From NCBI GenBank assembly GCA_025504975.1, contig JANUWI010000010.1, positions 62,001 through 126,000 on the forward strand: a DNA stretch of 64,000 nucleotides. The letters are read 5' to 3'. A program made the translations under genes and the position numbers. Source of the DNA: Plenodomus lindquistii. Lineage: Eukaryota > Ascomycota > Dothideomycetes > Pleosporales > Leptosphaeriaceae. Below are positions 21,153 through 32,885 of this stretch, piece after piece; the first letter of the stretch is position 1, and the number at the start of each line of letters is the position of its first letter. The notes beneath the pieces are model-generated. The model did no database searches, had not been told where the DNA came from, and saw only the letters and a list, made by a program, of their open reading frames with translations.

Positions 21153-21572
21153 ATGTTGCTTAGGCTCCTCCTGACGATACTAGCTACCCTCGCGGCAGCC
21201 TCGGAAAACGGGGAGAACCCCAAGGACAAGCTTCTCAACCCCCTGGGACGGATAGTGTGTATGCAGCAGTGTGGGACGAGGGAGCTGCGTTGCCCGGAGG
21301 CTTTCGTAAGTTTTGTAAATCAAGACATGTTGATGCGCGAATGTTGACACAGTCGTTAGTTCAAGGAGCAGGAAGGGCCATGCTATCGCTGTTGTAGTAC
21401 TTGGGGCGAGACGGTGATTAAGATCGAGTGTAAAAATCGGTCGTTGAAACACGATGAGAAGAGTGATAGGAGGTTTGTTTGGGCGGGGAATGCGACGACT
21501 AATGCGACGAGTGCTCTTGCGAGCGACGGTTTGGTCAATTCGAAAGAAGCGCGTCCAACGAATCATCCATGA
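21153..21572 (+). CDS. small secreted cysteine-rich protein (candidate effector)
   Basis: Exons are 21153-21305 and 21360-21572, separated by a 54-nt intron, giving 121 residues. The first ~16 residues (MLLRLLLTILATLAAAS) form a clear signal peptide. The mature part has seven cysteines, including CMQQC, CYRCC and a later IEC, and an N-glycosylation site (NAT). The C-terminal third is Asn/Thr/Ala/Ser-rich and polar. Size, secretion signal and cysteine density are typical of fungal apoplastic effectors, but I recognise no family. Two acceptors lie seven bases apart. The downstream one (TTAG, 21356-21359) gives the product described; the upstream one (ACAG, 21349-21352) would lead to an early stop. 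Confidence 0.65.
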
Positions 21573-22133
21573 AAAAGAGCGAGGCACTCTACAGCGAACA
21601 AGGAGGCCATCAAGACAATATGAAACGTCTCCACGCCCGATGTCTCTGTAGTCATTGGAACTTCTACCCTGCGTTGGGCAGTCATTATCATTGACCTTGC
21701 AAGATTGTTGCGGAGTCAACAGCATGCAGCGGTAAGACCGATACGCCTAAAATCACGGAACATTCAATTGCGTATGACTGAGGCATGGTGAAGTACCAAA
21801 GCTTCAAGCAGGCAGTAGCGTGCCAAGATCATACGAAGACCCGGTCTTCTTGCCAAACACCAATGCAAATGGCTCTCGCTGGGTCAAGACAAGGGCCTGT
21901 TGAAATTTTTTCTGGCATATGTTTGCTTAGATGATTCATACTCACCGGCTGAGACAGCAAAATGTCAAGGTTTCAGTGAGTATATTGCATAATGTCTCAT
22001 AAGAATACATCCATTCTACAAAAGCTGAACTTTTCGCTGCGGCAAATACTCAACATCAATCAACAGTTTCGTATCAGTCAACAAACCTGTACTCTCTACA
22101 GTAGCCGAAGAAATCACAACACAAACCACCATC
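21573..22133. other. intergenic, no supported gene
   Basis: Only short shadow frames are visible. Confidence 0.5.
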
Positions 22134-22627
22134 ATGGTCTACGGCGAACCCTGGGCCGCTCCCACCCAGCAGCCAGGTGAAGAGGCCTTCGCCAAAATGC
22201 GTCGACGCGAGAAGTGCCAGACGACAGTCAAATCTGTGTTACTCACAGGACTCGCTGCTTATGCGCCAATCTCTACTCTCACCATAATCGGTTTCAAACT
22301 CGCTGTCTACGGTCCGTGCCATCCTCTCGTAATCCGATCAATAGCCCTTGCTAACCCACCACAGCCTATCCCGACCTGGCCAACAATACTGTCGCCGGAC
22401 ACGACACTCTCGAACTCTACAAGCGTGGCGAAGCTACGATGGACAATGTTGTTGATGCGGTTTGTGGAAGCCTTGGCGCTATTGCTGGGGTACCGACGGA
22501 TGAGCCACAACGAAAGACTGAACCTGAGAGCAAAGAAAACTCGTACTCCAAGACGGTTGGATATCGGCATCGCCCGTTGAATGAGCTTCCGGGTCCGCGC
22601 CAGACGGACGATCACGACGAGCTCTAG
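22134..22627 (+). CDS. small membrane protein, MV(F/Y)G-W family member 1
   Basis: I do not recognise the family. Exons are 22134-22311 and 22365-22627, with a phase-1 intron of 53 nt carrying GCTAAC, giving 146 residues. It starts MVYGEPW, has one strongly hydrophobic segment at residues ~34-57, then a hydrophilic region and a charged, Pro/Asp-rich C terminus. The gene at 23181 starts MVFGKSW and also has a phase-1 intron after about 60 codons. A third, broken copy starts MVFGTPW at 24638 on the other strand. The shared start and shared intron place and phase argue for a local family even though this member's sequence is quite diverged. Confidence 0.6.
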
Positions 22628-23180
22628 GGTTCTTAAACGCTATCTTTACACCTTCGATAGGTCTGAATTGGGTGTTGGGTGTGCGCCGACGAAGACGGAG
22701 GAAGCTCCTCACATGCAAGTTTTAACATGGTATAGATGATGATTAGTAGAGAAAATGTCTTCAGTCAGTGCTTGGTCTGAGCAACCATCGCGGAGGAAAA
22801 ATGTGCTTCCTGAGAGTATAATATTCGATGTCCTGATTTTGCTGCCGTGTCAATTGTGCCTGCTTTCCTTTGAAATATTTCCAACTGGACTCGCAACTGT
22901 CAAATTGCACCGAGGTAGGCATCTGCCCCAACTTATCTTCACATGAATGTTCCGCACCGTATTTATGAATTAGTGCATACCACGGGACGTCCTTGTGGGC
23001 CATTCCCCATTATGACCCTATCTGTGTCAATCATGTTCTATATTCACGTTCATATTCACTGTTTCACTCCACCCACCCAGCCCATCTTTCCCCTTTCTCT
23101 CAACTCGTCACAGCCAGCCCTTACCCACCGCACTCACCAAAGCCCCCGAAACCCAAATCAAAATCTTATTCCCGCCCACC
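22628..23180. other. intergenic between two family members
   Basis: No supported gene. A C/T-rich stretch just before 23181 is compatible with a promoter or 5' leader. Confidence 0.5.
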
Positions 23181-23696
23181 ATGGTCTTCGGCAAATCCTG
23201 GAACGAAGATGATTACAACAAACACCATAACCAAAAATCCCACGCTTACGACAAGCACTACCAATACTTCCTCTTCCATCTTGCGCCAAAGAGTATCTGC
23301 CAGTCTCTTTTACCAGGAACGCTGGCTGCACTTGGATTCGGCGCTGCCGGCATTGGCAGAGGTAACCATCATCGCTCCTTTGTCAAGACACCATGTTGAC
23401 GAACGTTAGGATTTCTTGCAGCAGCTTGGCAAGCCACTTGTGGCGGCACTATAATTGCGGGCAGTTGGTTCGCGATGTTGCAGAGTGCTGGAGCTGGGGG
23501 CCTTGGTATCAAGACTTTGGAGAGCTATTGCGAGTCACTTCTGGCGGGCTTTGCGGCACCAACGGCGGGTAAGAGGTCGGCAAAACATGATTTCAAGAAT
23601 ACTGCAAAGGACTCTGTGGCTGTGGGTGATTGTCGCGTTGGCACGATTGTTTGCAATGTTGATGGCGAGTGTGTGAAGATTGCCACTGGTCTGTGA
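23181..23696 (+). CDS. small membrane protein, MV(F/Y)G-W family member 2
   Basis: Exons are 23181-23361 and 23410-23696, with a 48-nt phase-1 intron, giving 155 residues. The N terminus MVFGKSW is followed by a His/Lys/Tyr-rich hydrophilic segment. Two adjoining hydrophobic stretches rich in Gly and Ala follow (about residues 43-66 and 71-85), then a soluble region with cysteines (ESYCES, GDCRVG, VCNVDGEC). It has no N-terminal signal peptide. The decayed copy at 23985-24638 matches it segment by segment (CQ-LL, AGSWF, SAGAGG), so this is the best reference for the family in the window. Function is unknown. Confidence 0.65.
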
Positions 23697-23984
23697 AGAC
23701 AGCAGGATGAGGTCAGGAAGATTATTGCGAGGAGAAGTAGGGAGATGTTCAGTCATGGAGCGTGGAAGATAACGATGATCAAGGGTTTGGATATCGTGCA
23801 GTCTTGCGGTGCGGCTCCTTTGTCAATTCTTCGGCATTACCATCTTGTCATTTGCTACATTAACCCGTCTCTAGATCAACCACTTACGACGTCAGATCCC
23901 GTGAAACGTCGACATGATCCACGTGTCACCTCGCAAAGTAGCTCAGGAAAAGATTCTCACCAGCTTGCTTGTTAACCATGGAGT

Positions 23985-24638
23985 CTAGGAATGCCCTGAT
24001 CCCTGAATCGGTAGGGAGTCGCAAGGTCCGTGTTGGTCGCATGCAAAGCTCTGTTTGACATAATGACCCCAGTCTTTGAATGGGTAGACAGTTTTCGAAT
24101 GATATTCGGCATAGACCCATGACCACGGTTCTTCGCTGCGGCAGTGCTTGTCAACACTCACCATAGACCCTGTCGGAGTGTTCGCAGCAGAGGCATCCGA
24201 CGCCTCCTTCGAAGGCACAACGGTGCCCAACAATGTAGCCGCAAAATCAGGTACAACCTCCAGCGAAAGATAGCAGCAGCGTACGTCTCACAAGTACTGT
24301 ATAGAGTCTGCAGGCCAGTACCTCCGGCTCCAGCGCTTGGAGCTATCGAGAACCAACTACCGGCTGGTAGGTTGCCATACGTCGATTGTAGAACTGCAGC
24401 GAGAGTTCCTGACGCTGTTAAACATAGGTCATGGTATGACGATGAAGAAAGAACTCACCTCCTCCGATGCTTGGACTAAAACCTAGCGTAGCCAGAGCTG
24501 CAGGTATGAGGAGCTGGCAAGATCCTTTGCGGCAAGATTGTGGACCATGGCATGCATGTGTTCATCGTGGTGACACTTGCCGTTGCGTTGATCACTTGGA
24601 TTGGATAGCGGCTCGTACCACGGTGTTCCGAACACCAT
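23985..24638 (-). pseudogene. frameshifted third member of the MV(F/Y)G-W family
   Basis: From ATG 24638 the frame reads MVFGTPWYEP and reaches HNLAAKD. The match to member 2 then continues one frame over as CQLLIPAALATLGF, so a frameshift lies near 24517-24525. A GTGAGT donor at 24458 sits after 180 nt of exon 1, where the other two copies have their intron. Exon 2 matches AGSWFSIAPSAGAGGTGLQT, then shifts frame again near 24268-24280, after which DFAATLLGTVVPSKEASDAS resumes. Two independent frameshifts with preserved splice sites indicate a recent pseudogene. A sequencing error is the alternative. Confidence 0.65.
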
Positions 24639-25107
24639 CTGTGAATTTTGAGTAAAGGGGCGAGCTCCGTGTTTTACGCTAAGGCTGCGTCGTGCACGAG
24701 CTGAGATAGTGCTATGAGATGATGTACAGACTATGGACTGGCATTTGGTAAGAAGCGAATTCCGATGACCGTGAAAGTGAGTGTGAACGTGATTGTCAAT
24801 AGAAATGGGAATGGCATTGGAACACAGAAGAAATGTCGCGAAAGCCGTAGAAGGTGAGTGTTTTCTGCAATGGTGGTGCTGTTGGCAAGATCGGGGTAAG
24901 CTGTGATGGATTAGCAACACCTACAGGATAACACAATGAAATCAATTATCAGAGACACTTCTGTTCTGTTCTAGCTCGATCAAGACCACGGCCAGTACAT
25001 CATCCTGCCCCAAAACTATTGTCTCTTCTCAAGTACCCTCATTCTACACATGCCCTTCCCTTTGTACACCTGTACCCAGCGCACACCCACCCTTCACCCC
25101 CCTCCCC
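24639..25107. other. intergenic, no supported gene
   Basis: It contains a short direct repeat, CCGCCAGCGCCTT, at the edge of the next gene's 3' coding end. Otherwise nothing is evident. Confidence 0.5.
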
Positions 25108-26089
25108 TTATCCTCCATTCTTCCTTCCGCCAGCGCCTTCCGCCAGCGCCTTCCGCCATCTAAGCGTCCTCATACTGTCCCGATGCGCATGATGCCTTGG
25201 AATATAATACATCAAGATGCCCGACACAGCACTAAACGCATAAAACGCCAACACGCCAATCCAGTCCCCATACGCATCTTTCAGCTCAGCATGACCCAGC
25301 ATCCCTAGAAAAATGCCCAGCCCGATCAGAAACGAGTTCAGAGCGATATTCAACAGCGTCCTTGGAACCACCAGCATGGTCGCTGCAGGCGACGACGCGA
25401 CAGTCCACTTTCCCTCTTCAACAAGGCGAGCTAGTTCTGCTAAGCCAGCCTCAGTGTAGGGTGTAGGGATTTGTGCGATGTCCGCGTGGATCTCAGCGGT
25501 CGTGGACATGAAGAGGAAGTCTTTGATGTCGGGGGCGTCGTGCAGGCCGTTAATGGCAAGGCTGATGCTGCAGGAGAAGAAGACGGAGAGACAGCCTGTG
25601 ACGAGGCTGGCGATGAAAAACGCTTGGATAGTCCAGTGTGAAGTGCCGATCTTGGTGAGCGACATGGCCGACACGGCGACTTGGGCTATGATGGCTCCCT
25701 GCGTGTTGATTAGATATGGTGGGTATATCAGCCGTGCATCGCCATCGATAGATGGACAGGCAAGAATCGACAGCTGGAAAGAGATAAATGTCGAAACTCA
25801 CAGCAACACCAATCATGTTGAAACTAGCAGCTTGCGAACGGATAAAAGCAACGACTTGCTCATCACTCGCATGCCTTATTTGACACTCCACTCTATCCAT
25901 GATGGTGAAGGCGTCTGCGAAAAACGCATACTGGATCCAAGTAACCAACCAACCATACTCCTTCACTCGCGTATGGTATGTGGCGTGATTGTGCCTGATA
26001 CTAGCATGGCTGTAGTACGAGTCCAAAACGAAGATCAAGACTGGTAGTACGCCTAGGACTAGCCCTCCTGCGCCGACGCCGTCCATCAT
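25108..26089 (-). CDS. multi-pass membrane protein of unknown function
   Basis: Exons are 25802-26089 and 25108-25698, joined across a 103-nt intron in phase 0, giving 292 residues. About five hydrophobic segments are visible: residues ~8-25 (GGLVLGVLPVLIFVLD), the start of exon 2 (AIIAQVAVSAMSL), FFIASLVTGCLSVFFS, LLNIALNSFLIGLGIFLGMLG and WIGVLAFYAFSAVSGILMYYI. The C terminus is short and basic (HAHRDSMRTLRWRKA). This topology is seen in unnamed fungal membrane proteins, and I cannot assign a transport or enzymatic role. Confidence 0.7.
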
Positions 26090-26447
26090 GTTTGAAAGAT
26101 GGGTGCGGAAGGAGCGCTGGAGAATGGCAGACTGAGTCCGACTTTTGGTTCGGGGAGGCAGTGTTAAGTGTTTGATGTGCGGCTCAGCCGCGCGCGTCGC
26201 TTGGGGGCGGAAAATGCAAGGCTGAGGCTATGTGCAGACGCCACCAGCCTCACCATTCCGAAGGACTCGAACTAGATGATGATAGGGGTTATAAGCTGAC
26301 CGATCGCTTACATCGAGGCTGTACTTACAATGGGTCACGCGCGACGGATGGCAGCCTAATCAAATCTCACACTGTAGCGTCGACTAGGTACCTTTTTGCT
26401 CATGGCTTGTGATATTTGAGTCATATACTACCATGTCCTTGACATCC

Positions 26448-28355
26448 TCAAATCCCAATCACCCCTCTCAGTCCCTTGATCTTGCCCTTTACACCTCCAT
26501 AGCCCAGCCACACAATGCCCTGCGCCATCGCCCACGCCTTGTCACCCGCCCCACTTCCTTGCAATGGGATGTCCATGGGCGGCGGAATCGCAGTCTTGAT
26601 GCCGGCCCAACTCCACCGATCCCTCGTGATACTCTTCTGATTGCATACACTCCTCAATCCCTCTTTACCCGCAAATCTTCCATAGCCACTGCCCTTGGTG
26701 CCGCCAAATGGCAGCTGGACCATGTAAAAGACGGCAAAGTCGTTGATAGCGACCATGCCCGCGTGTACACTCCGCGCCACGAGCTCGAGATTGCGGTTTG
26801 AGCTGCCGTATACCGAGGCACCGAGAGCATAGTGAGTGCTGTTTGCAATGGAAATAGCGTCTGCGACGGATTCGGCGCGCATGAGGAGGAAGATAGGGGC
26901 AAAGAGCTCGGTCTGGGCGATGGCCATAGATGGTGTTACGTCGGCGATGAAGGTGGGCGTGAAGTAATGGCCGGATGGGTGCAAGGGGTGTGCATAGCGC
27001 TTACCACCTGCGAGGAGACGAGCACCATTCTTCACTGCGTCTTCGATTAGAGCCTCTAGCTTGGAGAAGCTGGCGTCTGATATCGAGGCACCGATATCGA
27101 TGGGTGTTTCAGTATCAGTGTTGAGCACTGAGCCTGGCTGAAGAGCGCGAATCTTGGGTGTGAGATATTCGATGAGACGTTCGTAGACTTTGGGAAGTAC
27201 AACGACACGTTCGATGCCAATGCAGTTTTGACCTGCCGACTGGAATGTGCCTCGCATCAAGATGCTGGCCACGCGCTTGAAGTCACTGTTGGAGAGATCG
27301 TCCAGTACGACAGCAGGGTCCTTTCCGCCAAGCTCCACGCATACTGGTATGAGAGCCTTCGCAGCCGATGCTGCGACATGATGCGCTACCGGCCTCGAAC
27401 CGATGAATGTGACGTGCGAGATGGATGGATGGGATGTGAGGTGGTCGGCCACGTCAGGCCAGCAGACGACGGACTGTACGATATCGGGAGAGTGGCCACA
27501 TGCCTCCAGGGCACGTGTGGCAATTGATGCAAAGTAGGCGGAAGACCAGGCGGTGGCTTCGGAGCCTTTGACCACAATGGCATTGCCGGCGAAGATGGAG
27601 GATATGACGGGGTTGATGAGGTTATGGAACTGCTCGAGTTAGTTGTGACAATCTTGATACAATCTCCCAAGACTTACCGGGTAGTTCCAGCTGACGCAAG
27701 CCGCCACGACTCCGAGAGGTTCCCATACAACCTCATTCCACTTGTACATCATGAGCATATTCGTTGCCCGCTTCTCGGGCTTCAAAATCTCCTCCCCGTG
27801 CTTTATGGTCCACCTCAGCTTCTCAGCCGTGACCAATATCTCCCCCAAGCTCGCATCGACCATGGTCTTGCCAGAGTCCAGACAGGCAACTCTCGCAATA
27901 ACCTCCTGATTCTCGAGTATGAATTTCAGCATGGTCTTGAGCACGCGACGGCGCTGTATAAAGCTCGTCTGCGCCCATGGCCTCTGTGCCTTTTCCGCCT
28001 TTTCGATTGCGCGGTCGATATCTGCGGCGGTCGAGGGCGTGATGCGACCGAGAGCTTCGCCTGTAGCCGGTGCGTAGCATTGAATCAACGAGGAACCAGA
28101 GACCTATGGCAAGTCAATTTCTGAAGAACATACGAAAATGTTGCCGGTGAAAATACAAACCTTGATCGACGGCTTCTCCAGCACCTCGCCCTTCCACCCA
28201 GGCTGTGCCTGCTCCGGCGGCTCGACCTCATACTTCACAGCCGCCTCTGGATCCGCACGACACGTGATCCAGATAAAGGCCAGCGCAGCCACCCAAAGAC
28301 TGCCATACAGTGCAATGCTGAAGTCGTTGTCCGCACGTGCTGTAATGCGCTCCAT
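26448..28355 (-). CDS. MSC7: membrane-anchored aldehyde dehydrogenase, Msc7 type
   Basis: An NAD(P)-dependent aldehyde dehydrogenase. Exons are 28161-28355, 27678-28103 and 26448-27629, in phase 0 throughout, giving 600 residues. An N-terminal hydrophobic span (SIALYGSLWVAALAFIWI, residues ~13-30) precedes the catalytic domain, as in the yeast Msc7 branch of the superfamily. Catalytic residues are visible: the general base in VELGGKDP, the nucleophile in SAGQNCIGIERV, and the Asn of VSWNYP. The C-terminal part contains PFGGTKGSGYGRFAG. The substrate is unknown. It lies next to a short-chain dehydrogenase on the same strand, and both face a divergent glutamine-synthetase-like gene, a grouping that would fit amine or aldehyde catabolism; that is inference. 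Confidence 0.92.
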
Positions 28356-28818
28356 TGTGAGTTGGTCGGCACCGCACCTTTCACCTACACGTGCAATCCT
28401 CGCTGGACCCTGAAACCGCGACGCGCCCGATCCGGCCCGATTAGGTCAAGTCCACGCGAGGTCGTCTGGTCTTTCGGCGCCCGCCAACGCAGTCTAAAGG
28501 CGCCGCAGATGTGGCTGTTGGACGGGCCATTGGTCAGGAATGGGTAGTGGCCGAGCGGATGGGGCGGTGGGAGTGAAATTACCGCAACGGGCAGGTTTGA
28601 GGATGAGTGTTGAAACATGGGGAAAGGAACCCGGAGCCATTCAGGTTGAGCGGTCGTACACCATGAAGATTCATTAGGAAACTCTAGTGCATGTATACAA
28701 TGAATATTGCAGAAAGTATGTGATCATGTGTTCATTGCATGGGCGGGACAGGGCCTCCATCTTGGGCTCTGCACGTCGTCAATCGCCTCGTGCGTCTTGT
28801 ACCACTGCACAGCTACCA
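28356..28818. other. intergenic between two minus-strand genes
   Basis: It must hold the aldehyde dehydrogenase promoter and the 3' end of the dehydrogenase transcript. No gene seen. Confidence 0.5.
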
Positions 28819-29878
28819 CTACTTTTGGGTAGTCTGCGCATTGTTCTTAGGGGGCTCGGTTGGTGGTCCTTCGGGTGTGGTGTAACACCTTGACATACCA
28901 CCGTCGATAACAAAGTCTGTGCCGTTGACAAAGCTGCTCTCATCGCTGGCTAGGAACAGAACACCTTGAGCTTGCTCGACAGCCTCACCGAATCGGCCAG
29001 TAGGGAAATGGACTTCACGACGGTGACGCTTTGCTGCGTCGTCACCAAGCCAGTCTTGGAGAAGAGGAGTGCTGCAACGGTCAGTACATTGCAATTCATA
29101 AGGGGCAAAAGACTGACTTCAGTGGTGCTGGGCACAAGGCGTTGAATCTGAAGCCCTCTCGTGCGTGGACCATAGCCAGCTCCCGGGTCATGGCCAACAC
29201 AGCACCCTTGCTAGCTGTGTAGGCCAACTGTGGCGTCGCACTACCCACTAGTGCTACAACACTGGCTGTGTTGATAACGCTCGCCTTCTTCTTGTTATGT
29301 TTCCTGAAGCTGACAACTGCGTGCTTGCAACCAAACCATACTCCCTTGACGTTGATTGCCTGTGTCAGATCCCAAATCTTCTCGGGAGTGTTGACTGCGT
29401 CGTCATCATTGGCGTGCATTATACCGGCATTGTTGAAAAGAACATCAACACCACCTGATGCATCAAAATGCTCAATCATGGCTTGCACATCTGCTTCCTT
29501 GGACACGTCGGTAACCTTTGTGTCGATTTTCTTGCCTTCTGGGACCACCTCGTTGAGCTTGGCTTTGGCCTTTTCCAGAGCTGGGCCTGAGATGTCAGAG
29601 AGGAGGACATTTGCGCCCTCTCGCCGGAACAAAATGGCAGTCTCAAGACCAATTCCGCTGTAAATGTTGTCAGAATCTGAGTTCAATTTCAAATATTGAT
29701 CAACGATGAGTTTTGCAGTCCCATGTTATCGGTGGTGGAATTGTGTAAGAAAAAAAGACGAAGACCGTAGTTGGTAATGTGTTTGGGGAACGAGGAAACT
29801 CTTGTGTGATTTCGTCAGATTGTGTACTTACCCAGCGCCACCCGTGATGATGCAGTTTTTGCCCTCAAGTCGTCCCAT
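28819..29878 (-). CDS. short-chain dehydrogenase/reductase (classical SDR)
   Basis: An NAD(P)-dependent oxidoreductase. Exons are 29832-29878, 29118-29657 and 28819-29071, giving 279 residues. The Rossmann motif TGGAGGIG is split across the first intron (174 nt, 29658-29831). NNAG, INTASV with the catalytic Ser, and YTASK with the Tyr/Lys pair follow. The end FVNGTDFVIDGGMS is typical of the family, and a polar Pro/Thr/Asn tail follows it. The substrate cannot be told from motifs. The first exon is only 47 nt and carries the start codon. It shares the ~980 bp upstream region with the divergent glutamine-synthetase-like gene. Confidence 0.9.
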
Positions 29879-30861
29879 GTTGAGCGTGTATGGCCTCAGC
29901 GATGTTCAAAGAAGATGTTGAGATGTGTGCCAGTGTAGTGATAGAAATCTGTAGAGCGATTAATATCTATGTGGCGTTGAGCGCGCGGCGAAGTTTTGTA
30001 TCAATGCTTCAATATATGACTAATATGCGTCATGAGGCCGGGGAGGGTCTCCTCTGTGAATGGGGAAGGTGTGCCAACGACTGCGCCGGTCGGACAGCAT
30101 ACGGCGACACGCACACTTACCTCTAGATCGGGGGCTTGAAGTGCGAAACGGCGCTACACAGGGAGTAGATTGATCGATGTCGAAGGTGCGAGGGCAGAAG
30201 TCAAACGGTGGTGGGCGGATAGGTTCGGCGAGAACAAAGTCGCGCCCGTTATCGGACCCCTTCGCTTTGATATGCCATGATAAGAGCGTGTCGCGCCGAC
30301 GGTCATGTCGAGCATGCTTTGCAAAGGGCGGTGGACAGGTTCACGATAGTCACCAGGCTCGCTTGGACATGCCTTGTGTCGCTGCAGCCCACGAACGCTT
30401 ACTGACGCCTTCAACTTGGGTGGAGAAAGTGGTTGTTCTGCCCCGCCATCGATGACGTGTGTGCTGCTTTTGTGAAGTCTGGCGGAGCATCACCACGTTT
30501 GTTGCGTTTGGAGTTATCTTGCCGCACAGGGAGTCGCATGGATTCACAGATAACAAAGATGCGCGGCACAGGGTATATATAGGCGGTAGCACTCGAGCTG
30601 CGAGTCGCCGCGGAGTCATGTCGCACTTCCAGTGCCTACATGCGACACCCCACTTCCGACCACCCCTCATTGGCCCAAGCTTCATCACGTCCCAACCGCC
30701 TTGAGCTCTCTCTCAGCCACCTGTGCAGTGCACGCGAAACTTGATTCCATTCCTTCCAATCTCTTCCGACAGTCCCCGTCCTCTCGCTCTGCCGCCACTG
30801 TCTTGTATAGCTTCCTTGAATAGCAAGCATTTCACCACAACAACAGCGCATATCAAACATC
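29879..30861. promoter_or_regulatory. divergent promoter region with four GATA-factor motifs and a TATA-like box
   Basis: HGATAR-type sites: TTATCG 30249-30254, TGATAAG 30278-30284, TTATCT 30516-30521 and AGATAA 30548-30553. A TATATATA lies at 30574-30581, about 280 bp before the glutamine-synthetase-like start. Clustered GATA sites are typical of AreA/Nit2 nitrogen control in filamentous fungi; occupancy is inferred. Confidence 0.4.
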
Positions 30862-32433
30862 ATGGCGTCTGAATCTCCCGCCAAGATAACGGCCGAACAG
30901 CTGCCGGAGCTCCTCAAAGATGACTTGGCTGTAAAAGTGGCAGGAATAGATGTTGATGGTATGCTGCGCGGGAAGCTCATGGCCAAGAAGAAGTTTCTTA
31001 GCATTGCACAGGAGGGTTTTGGCTTCTGTAGTGTTATATTCGGCTGGGACATGCACGATCAAACCTACTTCCGCGAACTTGGTGTTTCCAACAAGGAAAA
31101 TGGATACCGTGACCTTATCGCCATCCCAGATCTGCAGTCGTTCCGCAGGATACCCTGGGAAGATAATGTGCCCTTCTTCCTCATCAGCTTCTACGATCCA
31201 GACACCAAGCAGAGCCTGAGCGCGTGTCCCCGGAGTCTGTTGATGCGCGCAGTGAACAAGCTGAAGGAGAATGGCTATGGAGCAATGGCTGGAGGTAAGT
31301 AGCATACTGGGAGTGGAACTTGCTGCTTTAGAAGCTGACCGTGTGCCACATAGCCGAGTACGAATTCTACCAATTTCGCGCGCCGCAAAGTCACGACGGG
31401 ACCGAGAAGAACACCTCGAGCACAGCAGCCTTCTTGCGCGAGAACCCTGTCAATTCGCTACCCAGTCTGACGGAGGGCATGTTTGGTTACAGCATCACAC
31501 GGCCAGTGCATAACCAAGAATACTACTATGGCATCTTCAATACATGCGCACAATTCAACTGTGGCATCGAGGGATGGCATACAGAGTCAGGCCCTGGCGT
31601 GTTCGAGGCTGTGAGACATACTCTGACCAGATAGTGGAACACCGTACTGACAGCAGCAGGCCCTCGAGTTCGGCGAAATCCAGCAAATGGCAGACAAAGC
31701 CTCGCTCTTCAAACTCGTCGTAAAGTCTTTGGGCTCGAAGTTTGGCATAACACCATGTTTCATGGCCAAACCGCGCGAAGGTCTGCCAGGAAACAGTGGA
31801 CACATGCACGTTTCGATCGTCGACAACGATGGCAAGAACCTATTTGCTCGCGCAGAAGAAGACAAGAACGCACCCTACTCAGACATCCGGTACCTCTCAG
31901 ATCTAGGGCGACACTTCCTCGCTGGTCTGATCGAGGGTCTCCCAGATATCATGCCTATCCTCGCACCAAATGTCAACAGCTACAAACGACTAGTTGAAAA
32001 CTTCTGGGCACCAGTCACTGTATCGTGGGGCTTGGAGCACCGCGCTGCATCGATCCGTCTCATTGCTCCCCCAACAGCCTCGGCGAAAGCAACACGGTTC
32101 GAAGTTCGTGTGCCTGGCGCAGACACAAACCCACACTTCGTCCTCGCTGCCATCCTCGCGCTCGGATGGCGGGGTATCGAGAAGAAGCTCGAGATCAGCA
32201 TACCGCCGCTTGGGAAGGGTGAAGATGTGGGCGGAAGTGCAGATAAGGGTGAACGATTAGCGAAAAGCCTGAAGGAAGCCACAGACCGCTTCATGAGGAA
32301 AGAGAGCATCGCGCGAGAAGTGTTTGGGGATGACTTTGTGGACCATTTTGGTGGAACAAGACAGCACGAGATCAGGATTTGGGACGAGGCCGTTACAGAC
32401 TGGGAAGTCAGACGGTATATTGAGACGGTTTGA
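30862..32433 (+). CDS. glutamine synthetase-like (gamma-glutamyl ligase) enzyme
   Basis: Exons are 30862-31294, 31354-31610 and 31660-32433, with phases consistent, giving 487 residues. The N-terminal part has AGIDVDGMLRGKLM, the D-x-x-G-x-x-RGK signature of GS-like ligases. The catalytic domain shows GNSGHMHVS, the SWGLEHRAASIRL segment (canonical N-R-x-x-SIRI) and TNPHFVLAAILALG. The family transfers ammonia or an amine onto the gamma-carboxyl of glutamate using ATP. The GS-like fungal branch, as opposed to the ~360-residue housekeeping enzyme, often acts on amines. With aldehyde dehydrogenase and SDR genes nearby and GATA motifs upstream, a nitrogen-source catabolic role is plausible but not shown. 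Confidence 0.88.
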
Positions 32434-32885
32434 GCTGCGATCGGACAAGTGTGTTCAAGCACAGGTTTCGCTGCACTGTCGATCCGTATCTTCATTTCTC
32501 GAACACCGCATACCAACCTGACTTGAGTCTTGTCTCGTCACATGCTATTGTTCCTGTGACGTAACAACGTTTTTGCCAAGACGCGATGTCTGCGACTTCG
32601 TACCGGTTAAATTTCTCAGAATCGTGCAACCAAGTCGACCTCCACATGGCTAACGACTGAAATAGACTAGCACTTCCCCATATTCTGAAATCAGGCCTCC
32701 CGCATCGCTGGTACCGAGGCTGCAGAATACTAACACAATGATTTCGGTTTTTGTTGCACCGATTGCTGTAGATCTGGGGTCTTGGATGAGGCGTAGTTCT
32801 TCCGCGGATAGATGAGGTGTCGATATTTATGTGCGCTGAGGTGATGGATATGTGAATAGTTTTGAGTTTGAAAGGCGATGCTGCA
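32434..32885. other. intergenic, no supported gene
   Basis: It lies between two same-strand genes; nothing further is seen. Confidence 0.5.

Noticed and set aside
26240..26290. A GACTCGAAC phrase suggesting a tRNA T-arm on the minus strand
   Set aside because: The flanking bases do not form a T-stem or any other cloverleaf element.
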